From DASQFQ01 sp963722815 (lineage in GTDB: Bacteria > Actinomycetota > Thermoleophilia > Solirubrobacterales > Solirubrobacteraceae), in the NCBI GenBank assembly GCA_963722815.1, contig CAVROM010000011.1, positions 372,001 through 436,000 on the forward strand: DNA of 64,000 nt. Reading direction: 5' to 3'. Made by a program: the position numbers and the translations under genes. The notes beneath the pieces are model-generated. The model saw nothing but the letters and a program-made list of their open reading frames with translations. It did not search any database and was not told the DNA's origin. Positions 59,362 through 64,000 of the stretch are shown here, in pieces (position 1 is the stretch's first letter; each line of letters opens with the position of its first letter).

Positions 59362-59410
59362 CTAGTGCGGCTTACTTTCCCTTCGCAAGCTCGGGAAAGC
59401 GCCTCAGTTA
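59362..59410 (-). repeat. Inverted-repeat partner 2 flanking truA
   Basis: On the minus strand it begins with the rplQ stop (TAACTGAGGCGCTTTCCCGA, GCTTGCGAAGGGAAAGTAAG, CCGCACTAG) and ends at the truA start. Its hairpin could attenuate or terminate between rplQ and truA. It is the inverted counterpart of 58601-58648. Confidence 0.85.
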
Positions 59411-59764
59411 GACAAGTTCGAGATAGACCATCTCGGTCGAGTCACTCGACCGGGGGCCCAGCTTCAGGATCCGCGTGTAGCCGCCCGGGCGGGCGGAGTA
59501 GCGGGGGGCGATCTCCTCGAACAGCTTGTAGATGACGCCCTTGTCCGGGTGCTGCAGCGTCGAGATCGCCTGGCGCCGCGCGTGCAGATCGCCGCGCTTG
59601 GCCAGCGTGATCAGCTTCTCGACCTCGGGCTTGACCGCCTTGGCCTTGGCCTCGGTGGTCTTGATGCGCTCGTGGTCGATCACCTCGACGCAGAGGTTGG
59701 CCAGCAGCGCCTTGCGGTGCGAGGCGCTGCGGGACAGCTTGTGGCGGGTCTTCTGGTGGCGCAT
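59408..59764 (-). CDS. rplQ: 50S ribosomal protein L17
   Basis: 118 residues: MRHQKTRHKLSRSASHRKAL, LANLCVEVIDHERIKTTEAK, AKAVKPEVEKLITLAKRGDL, HARRQAISTLQHPDKGVIYK, LFEEIAPRYSARPGGYTRIL. This matches L17 through its full usual length and order. L17 binds 23S rRNA near the exit tunnel. It follows rpoA by 18 nt. The start ATG 59764 and TAA stop at 59408-59410 agree with the family. Confidence 0.98.
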   Translation of the reverse strand: MRHQKTRHKLSRSASHRKALLANLCVEVIDHERIKTTEAKAKAVKPEVEKLITLAKRGDLHARRQAISTLQHPDKGVIYKLFEEIAPRYSARPGGYTRILKLGPRSSDSTEMVYLELV

Positions 59765-59782
59765 GGCGGTCCGACAGCCTAC

Positions 59783-60781
59783 CTAGTCGTTGCGGAGGCC
59801 CAGGCCACGCTGGTTGAGGGTCTCGATGACCTCGTCGATCGACTTCTTGCCGAAGTTCGGGATCGCGGCCAGCTCGCCCTCGGACTTCGAGACGAGGTCG
59901 CCCACCGTCTGGATGCCCGCGCGCTTGAGGCAGTTGTACGAGCGCACGCCAAGCTCGAGCTCCTCGATGAGGATGTCGTCCATCGGGCCGCCGCCGGGAC
60001 GGCCGCCGGCCGCCGCGAGGGCACCCGCGCCCGCCTGGCCCGCGCCGTTGTCGAGCGCGGAGACGCCGCCGCCGGGGCCGGCGCGGAGCTCCTCGATGCG
60101 GTCCTCGTCGGTGAAGATCGACAGCGAGGAGATCAGGATCTCCGCCGCGTCGCGCAGCGCCGCCTGGGGATCGATCGAGCCGTCGGTCTCGATGTCGAGC
60201 GTGAGCTTGTCGTAGTCCGTGCGCTGGCCGACGCGCGCGCCCTCGACGTTGTACGCCACCCGCCGCACGGGCGAGAAGATCGAGTCGATCGGGATGACAC
60301 CGATCGGCTGGTCGGGGGACTTGTTGTCCTCCGCCGGGCGGTAGCCGCGACCGCGGCCGATCGTCAGGTAGAGCTCGAGCTTGGTCTTCTTCTCGAGCGT
60401 GGCGATGTGCGCGTCCGGGTTGAGGATCTCGACGCCGGAGGGGAGGTCGATGTCGCGCGCGGTGATGTCACCGGGGCCGGTCACGACCAGCGGCGCCTCG
60501 ATCTCGGTGGCGTCCGAGTGCATGCGGCAGACGATGCCCTTGAGGTTCAGGACGATGTCCGTGACGTCCTCCGTGACGCCCTTGATCGTCGAGAACTCGT
60601 GCGCGACACCCTCGATCCGGACGGAGGTCACGGCGGCGCCGGCCAGCGAGGCCAGGAGCACGCGGCGCAGCGAGTTGCCGAAGGTGTAGCCGAAGCCACG
60701 GTCGAGCGGCTCGACCGTGAAGGAGCCGCGGTTGTCCTCGACCGACTCGGCGGTGATTCGGGGGATCTGGAAGTCGAGCAT
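59783..60781 (-). CDS. rpoA: DNA-directed RNA polymerase alpha subunit
   Basis: 332 residues from ATG 60781 (MLDFQIPRITAESVEDNRGS). The N-terminal assembly domain has FTVEPLDRGFGYTFGNSLRR, VLLASLAGAAVTSVRIEGVA, VGQRTDYDKLTLDIETDGSI. The C-terminal domain, which contacts promoter DNA and activators, has IEELELGVRSYNCLKRAGIQ, TVGDLVSKSEGELAAIPNFG, KKSIDEVIETLNQRGL. The linker between them is a Gly/Ala-rich stretch (AGPGGGVSALDNGAGQAGAG, ALAAAGGRPGGGP), longer than usual. It lies between rpsD and rplQ as in other bacteria. Confidence 0.98.
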   Translation of the reverse strand: MLDFQIPRITAESVEDNRGSFTVEPLDRGFGYTFGNSLRRVLLASLAGAAVTSVRIEGVAHEFSTIKGVTEDVTDIVLNLKGIVCRMHSDATEIEAPLVVTGPGDITARDIDLPSGVEILNPDAHIATLEKKTKLELYLTIGRGRGYRPAEDNKSPDQPIGVIPIDSIFSPVRRVAYNVEGARVGQRTDYDKLTLDIETDGSIDPQAALRDAAEILISSLSIFTDEDRIEELRAGPGGGVSALDNGAGQAGAGALAAAGGRPGGGPMDDILIEELELGVRSYNCLKRAGIQTVGDLVSKSEGELAAIPNFGKKSIDEVIETLNQRGLGLRND

Positions 60782-60867
60782 CAGGGTCCTAACGTCGTCG
60801 GGGGTGGAGCGGCCCGGGGGCGGGGACAGCAGGGGAGCTTGGGCCCCGGGCATGGAAAAAGACGGAA

Positions 60868-61491
60868 TTACTTCGAGTACAGCTCGACGATGAGCTGCTC
60901 CTGCACGGGCGCCGCGATCTCGCGACGCTCGGGCTTGCGCAGCACCTTCGCAGTGAGCGAGTCGTGGTCGGCCTGCAGCCACGGCGGGACCTGAGCCGTC
61001 AACTCGGTGGCATCGCGGATGACCTTGTCGGCCCCCTCGCTGCCCGCCTTGACGGCGATCACGTCGTTGTCGCGCACCTGGTAGCTGGGGATGTCCACGC
61101 GGCGGCCGTTGATGGACCAGTGGCCGTGGCGGATCATCTGCCGCGCCTGGCGCCGCGAGGCGGCGAAGCCGAGGCGTACGAGCACGTTGTCGAAACGGCA
61201 CTCGAGGATGCGCAGGAGGTTCTCGCCCGTGATGCCGGGCTGGCGCGAAGCCTTCGCGTAGTAGGTGCGGAACTGCGCCTCGAGCACGCCGTAGTAGCGG
61301 CGGGCCTTCTGCTTCTCACGCAGCTGCACTCGGTACTCCGACTGCTTCTGGCGCCCGCGGCCGTGCTCGCCCGGCGGGTACGAGCGGCGCTCGACGCCGC
61401 ACTTGTCGGTCAGGCAGCGCTCGCCCTTGAGGAAGAGCTTCTGCCCTTCGCGGCGGCACTGCTTGCACTGGGGGGATGTATCGCGAGCCAA
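60868..61491 (-). CDS. rpsD: 30S ribosomal protein S4
   Basis: 207 residues: MARDTSPQCKQCRREGQKLF, LKGERCLTDKCGVERRSYPP, GEHGRGRQKQSEYRVQLREK, FRTYYAKASRQPGITGENLL, RILECRFDNVLVRLGFAASR. The four cysteines (CKQC and CLTDKC) make the zinc-binding form of S4. The S4 RNA-binding region is RRQARQMIRHGHWSINGRRV. S4 starts small-subunit assembly and can autoregulate this operon. It starts 4 nt after the rpsK stop. Confidence 0.98.
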   Translation of the reverse strand: MARDTSPQCKQCRREGQKLFLKGERCLTDKCGVERRSYPPGEHGRGRQKQSEYRVQLREKQKARRYYGVLEAQFRTYYAKASRQPGITGENLLRILECRFDNVLVRLGFAASRRQARQMIRHGHWSINGRRVDIPSYQVRDNDVIAVKAGSEGADKVIRDATELTAQVPPWLQADHDSLTAKVLRKPERREIAAPVQEQLIVELYSK

Positions 61492-61495
61492 GTTG

Positions 61496-61894
61496 TTAGA
61501 CCCTCCGCCGCTTGCGTGGGCGGCAGCCGTTGTGTGCCTGTGGGGTGACGTCGCGCACGCCGGTGACCTCGAGGCCGGCGGCCTGCAGCGAGCGGATCGC
61601 GGTCTCGCGGCCCGAGCCCGGGCCCTTCACGAAGACCTCGACCTTCTGCATGCCCTGCTCGATGCCCTTGCGGGCGGCGGCGTCAGCGGTCACCTGCGCG
61701 GCGAAGGGCGTCGATTTGCGCGAGCCCTTGAAGCCGGCGCCGCCGGCGGACTCCCACGCGATGACGTTGCCCTCGCGGTCGGTGAGCGCGACGATGGTGT
61801 TGTTGAAGCTGGTCTTGATGTGCGCCTGGCCGATCGGAATGTTCTTGCGAACCTTGCGGCGGCCGCGCTGGGGGCGACGGGGAGCTGGAGACAT
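61496..61894 (-). CDS. rpsK: 30S ribosomal protein S11
   Basis: 132 residues: MSPAPRRPQRGRRKVRKNIP, IGQAHIKTSFNNTIVALTDR, EGNVIAWESAGGAGFKGSRK, STPFAAQVTADAAARKGIEQ, RDVTPQAHNGCRPRKRRRV. Full-length match to S11. The stop of rpsM is immediately upstream (61895), so the genes abut. Confidence 0.98.
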   Translation of the reverse strand: MSPAPRRPQRGRRKVRKNIPIGQAHIKTSFNNTIVALTDREGNVIAWESAGGAGFKGSRKSTPFAAQVTADAAARKGIEQGMQKVEVFVKGPGSGRETAIRSLQAAGLEVTGVRDVTPQAHNGCRPRKRRRV

Positions 61895-62278
61895 CTACTT
61901 CTTCGTCGCCTTCTTCTTGCCGGCTACGGACATCCGCTTCGGTCCCTTCCGCGTGCGCGCGTTGGTCTTGGTGTTCTGGCCGCGCACGGGCAGCCCGCGG
62001 CGGTGGCGCATGCCACGGTAGGACCCGATCTCCATCAAGCGCTTGACGTTCTGGGAGCGCTCGCGGCGCAGATCGCCTTCGACCGTGAGGTCGTTGTCGA
62101 TCGAATCTCGGAGCTTCGCCACCTCGTCCTCGGTGAGGTCACGGACGTAGGTGTCCGGCGAGATGCCGAGCTGCGCGAGCAGCTGGTTGGAGGTCGAACG
62201 GCCTACTCCGTAGATGTAGGTGAGTCCGACCTCGACGCGCTTGTTGAGCGGGATGTTGACCCCGGCGATACGAGCCAT
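61895..62278 (-). CDS. rpsM: 30S ribosomal protein S13
   Basis: 127 residues: MARIAGVNIPLNKRVEVGLT, YIYGVGRSTSNQLLAQLGIS, PDTYVRDLTEDEVAKLRDSI, GLPVRGQNTKTNARTRKGPK. This is complete S13 with the lysine-rich C-terminal tail (RMSVAGKKKATKK). ATG 62278 is preceded by GGCTAGGAGGAAG, a strong ribosome site that overlaps the rpmJ stop. Confidence 0.98.
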   Translation of the reverse strand: MARIAGVNIPLNKRVEVGLTYIYGVGRSTSNQLLAQLGISPDTYVRDLTEDEVAKLRDSIDNDLTVEGDLRRERSQNVKRLMEIGSYRGMRHRRGLPVRGQNTKTNARTRKGPKRMSVAGKKKATKK

Positions 62279-62285
62279 CTTCCTC

Positions 62286-62399
62286 CTAGCCCTGCCGCTG
62301 CTTGTGGCGGGGATTCGAGCAGATCACGAGGACCCGGCCGTTGCGCCGGATGATCTTGCACTTCTCGCACATCGGCTTTACCGACGGTCGTACCTTCAT
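62286..62399 (-). CDS. rpmJ: 50S ribosomal protein L36
   Basis: 37 residues: MKVRPSVKPMCEKCKIIRRN then GRVLVICSNPRHKQRQG. The Cys-x2-Cys, Cys and His zinc-ribbon residues (C11, C14, C27, H32) are all present, so it is the zinc-binding form. It is the first gene of the alpha operon in this window. infA, which usually precedes rpmJ in actinobacteria, is not here; an LLM gene in the opposite direction takes its place. Confidence 0.97.
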   Translation of the reverse strand: MKVRPSVKPMCEKCKIIRRNGRVLVICSNPRHKQRQG

Positions 62400-62520
62400 G
62401 ATCCCTTTCGAGCTTGATGATCCAGTCAGGGTGGCTCTGGAGACCGGTGCGGTCGCCGCTACCATCCCCCGGAGCGGGTTACTGCACGCCGATGGCCGCC
62501 TGGCCTGAGCGCGACCGGGA

Positions 62521-62550
62521 AGTATAGCGCGGTTATTTGGCCACTTGTCG
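62521..62550 (-). promoter_or_regulatory. Putative promoter of the alpha operon
   Basis: On the minus strand GCTATACTT provides a near-consensus -10 (TATACT, 62521-62526). A weak -35 (GACAAG or CGACAA) lies 17-18 bp upstream. The untranslated leader would be about 115 nt before rpmJ. The opposite direction starts the LLM gene at 62570. Confidence 0.5.
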
Positions 62551-62569
62551 TATGGCGAAGGAGGACGGG

Positions 62570-63415
62570 ATGGATGTTGGAATCGGCCTGCCGACGACGA
62601 TTCCCGGGGTCACGGGCCCGCAGGTGCTCGAGTGGGCGCGCCGGGCTGAGGCGCGCGGCTTCTCGAGCCTGGGGACGATCGATCGCATCGTCTACCCGAA
62701 CTACGAGCCGCTGATCGCGCTGGCGGCAGCCGCGGCGGTCACCGAGCGGATCAAGCTCGCGACCACGATCCTGATCGCCCCCTACCGCGCCAACGGAGCC
62801 CTGGTGGCCAAGCAGGCCGCGACGCTCGACAACCTGTCGGGCGGGCGGCTCGTGCTCGGCGTGGCCGTGGGCGGGCGCGAGGACGACTACGAGGTCTCGG
62901 GCGTCGACTTCCACACCCGCGGCAAGCGCTTCGACGCCATGCTCGCCGAGTGGGACGAGCTGTGGAGCGGCGACCGGGTCGGCCCGCCCGGCCGGCCGAC
63001 GCTGATCCTCGGCGGCACGGTCGACGCCGCCTACGAGCGGGCCGCCCGCTACGGCGACGGGTGGACCCTCGGCGGCGGGACGCCGGACGCGTTCGCGGGC
63101 GGCATGGAGAAGATGCGGGCCGCGTGGAGCGCGGCCGGGCGGGACGGGGAGCCGCGCGGCATGTCGCTGGCCTACTACGCGCTCGGCGACGGCGCGCAGG
63201 CGGCGGCGGAGGGCTACCTCGGCGACTACTACGGCTTCCTCGGCGATTACGCGGCGCAGATCGCCGCCAGCGCGGCGACCGACGCGGACACGGTCCGCGG
63301 CTACCTGCAGGGCTTCGAAGCCGCGGGCTGCGACGAGCTGATCCTCTTCCCGAGCGACCCCTACCCGGCTCAGGTCGACCTGCTCGCAGACGCGCTCGAC
63401 CTCCAGGCCGCGTAG
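62570..63415 (+). CDS. LLM-class flavin-dependent oxidoreductase (possibly F420)
   Basis: 281 residues from ATG 62570 behind GAAGGAGGACGGG; the in-frame ATG 62552 is less likely. Pattern: MDVGIGLPTTIPGVTGPQVL, ARGFSSLGTIDRIVYPNYEP, IKLATTILIAPYRANGALVA, GGRLVLGVAVGGREDDYEVS, PTLILGGTVDAAYERAARYG. A TIM-barrel luciferase-like enzyme, often F420- or FMN-dependent in actinobacteria. Its last 46 bases overlap the Ada-like gene on the other strand. Substrate unknown. Confidence 0.9.
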   Translation: MDVGIGLPTTIPGVTGPQVLEWARRAEARGFSSLGTIDRIVYPNYEPLIALAAAAAVTERIKLATTILIAPYRANGALVAKQAATLDNLSGGRLVLGVAVGGREDDYEVSGVDFHTRGKRFDAMLAEWDELWSGDRVGPPGRPTLILGGTVDAAYERAARYGDGWTLGGGTPDAFAGGMEKMRAAWSAAGRDGEPRGMSLAYYALGDGAQAAAEGYLGDYYGFLGDYAAQIAASAATDADTVRGYLQGFEAAGCDELILFPSDPYPAQVDLLADALDLQAA

Positions 63416-63645
63416 CGCTCCCGCATACAGGCGCCGCAGGGACGAAACCCCGCGGCGACCGCGGTCTCCTCGTCCGCGAAGAAGACGCGGTGCCGCGGCT
63501 CGAAGCCCCGCCGCAGCAGGCTGAGTGCGACGGGGCAGTCGAGGCGGCCGTAGACCTTCGTGCGGCCGTGACCGCCGAGGAGGCCCTTGGTCTCGCTCTG
63601 GTAGGGCCGGCCCTCGCGGTCGAGCAGCGTGTACGTCTTCGTCAT
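63370..63645 (-). CDS. Small Ada-type metal-binding domain protein
   Basis: 91 residues from ATG 63645. Pattern TYTLLDREGRPYQSETKGLL, GGHGRTKVYGRLDCPVALSL, HRVFFADEETAVAAGFRPCG, ACMRERYAAW. The region VYGRLDCP and FRPCGACM resembles the Ada zinc-binding fold. Only three of the usual four Cys remain: the first, normally in VYCRPSC, is a Gly here. The ATG overlaps the ogt stop by 4 nt (ATGA), suggesting joint expression. The C-terminus may be a few residues shorter than the open frame. Confidence 0.8.
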   Translation of the reverse strand: MTKTYTLLDREGRPYQSETKGLLGGHGRTKVYGRLDCPVALSLLRRGFEPRHRVFFADEETAVAAGFRPCGACMRERYAAWRSSASASRST

Positions 63646-64000
63646 ACGAGCGCGGCGCGGCCGGCCTCGAGATCCAGCAGCGCGCGCTTGGTGGGGAGCC
63701 CGCCGCCGTAGCCGGTGAGCGAGCCGTTGGAGCCGATCACGCGGTGGCACGGGACGATGATCGCGATCGGGTTCTGGCCGTTGGCGGCGCCGACGGCGCG
63801 GAACGCGGTCGGGTGCCCGATCTCGCGGGCGATCTCGCCGTAGGAGGCGGTCTCCCCGTACGGGATCTTCAGCAGCGCGGCCCAGACCTGGAGCTGGAAC
63901 CGCGCGCCCGTGGGCCGCAGCGGGACGTCGAACCCGGTGCGCTCGACGGCGAAGTACTCCGCCAGCTGGCGGCGGACCGGCTCGAGCAGCGCGTCGTCGC
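63642..64000 (-). CDS. ogt: Methylated-DNA-protein-cysteine methyltransferase, N-terminus outside window
   Basis: The minus-strand frame is open at the window edge. It gives about 119 residues: LLEPVRRQLAEYFAVERTGF, FQLQVWAALLKIPYGETASY, GEIAREIGHPTAFRAVGAAN, GQNPIAIIVPCHRVIGSNGS, LTGYGGGLPTKRALLDLEAG. The PCHRV active site carries the acceptor Cys, and the following Asn/Gly/Tyr residues are present. This is the catalytic domain of O6-alkylguanine repair proteins. It is followed by the coupled Ada-like gene. Confidence 0.95.
   Translation of the reverse strand, partial: DDALLEPVRRQLAEYFAVERTGFDVPLRPTGARFQLQVWAALLKIPYGETASYGEIAREIGHPTAFRAVGAANGQNPIAIIVPCHRVIGSNGSLTGYGGGLPTKRALLDLEAGRAALV

Overview
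The window looks like a chromosomal segment of a high-GC actinobacterium. The mix of genes (duplicated ferritin-like proteins beside an L,D-transpeptidase, F420/LLM-type enzymes, PaaK-like ligase, zinc-binding S4 and L36, an alpha operon ending in truA) fits the Thermoleophilia/Solirubrobacterales (Solirubrobacter or Conexibacter relatives). That placement is an inference from gene content and base composition, not from a database search.

Layout. 1-9.4 kb: a secreted sugar dehydrogenase, an efflux pump with its TetR regulator, lipid genes (thioesterase, alpha/beta hydrolase, acyltransferase), a dioxygenase-MarR pair, and a three-gene ferritin-like/L,D-transpeptidase operon. 9.5-19 kb: coiled-coil and membrane proteins of unknown role, a BTAD/NB-ARC/TPR regulator facing a DrrAB-type exporter, and a cupin/AraC pair. 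19.2-21.6 kb: a triple-PAS GGDEF/HD-GYP protein. 21.7-29.3 kb: a tightly overlapping minus-strand operon for CoA-dependent aromatic degradation. It has a PaaK-like ligase, RidA, enoyl-CoA hydratase, SDR, LLM enzyme and a fused FAD hydroxylase/old-yellow-enzyme of the 2-aminobenzoyl-CoA type.

29.5-42.1 kb is an accessory region. On one side it ends at an intact tRNA-Pro(CGG). On the other it ends at an 86-bp direct repeat that carries the 3' end of the same tRNA plus its terminator. Inside are truncated or frameshifted genes (DHFR-family, formylglycine-generating enzyme, tyrosine phosphatase, a probable replication-relaxation remnant). There is also a DsrE protein translationally coupled to a large LuxR/ATPase regulator, a decayed copy of the DsrE tail, and a 616-residue modular protein with a toxin-type leader, a ParB-like segment and a lower-GC C-terminal domain. 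No integrase is visible, so the region is best read as a decaying integrated element.

42.1-64 kb is more core-like: an ECF sigma factor fused to its own zinc anti-sigma motif and a membrane segment, Nif3, FadD, patatin, PBP4, Ppa, LigA, SurE and a Flp-prepilin-like protein with a collagen-like stalk. The alpha operon follows (rpmJ-rpsM-rpsK-rpsD-rpoA-rplQ-truA, minus strand), and the window ends in Ogt/Ada-like repair genes.

Two families of short repeats sit at gene 3' ends: three copies of a GGCTTGGCGCCTAGC hairpin element, and an inverted pair of about 48 bp flanking truA. Four otherwise intact-looking genes each carry one apparent extra base. This could be real decay or assembly error, so it should be checked before those genes are called dead.
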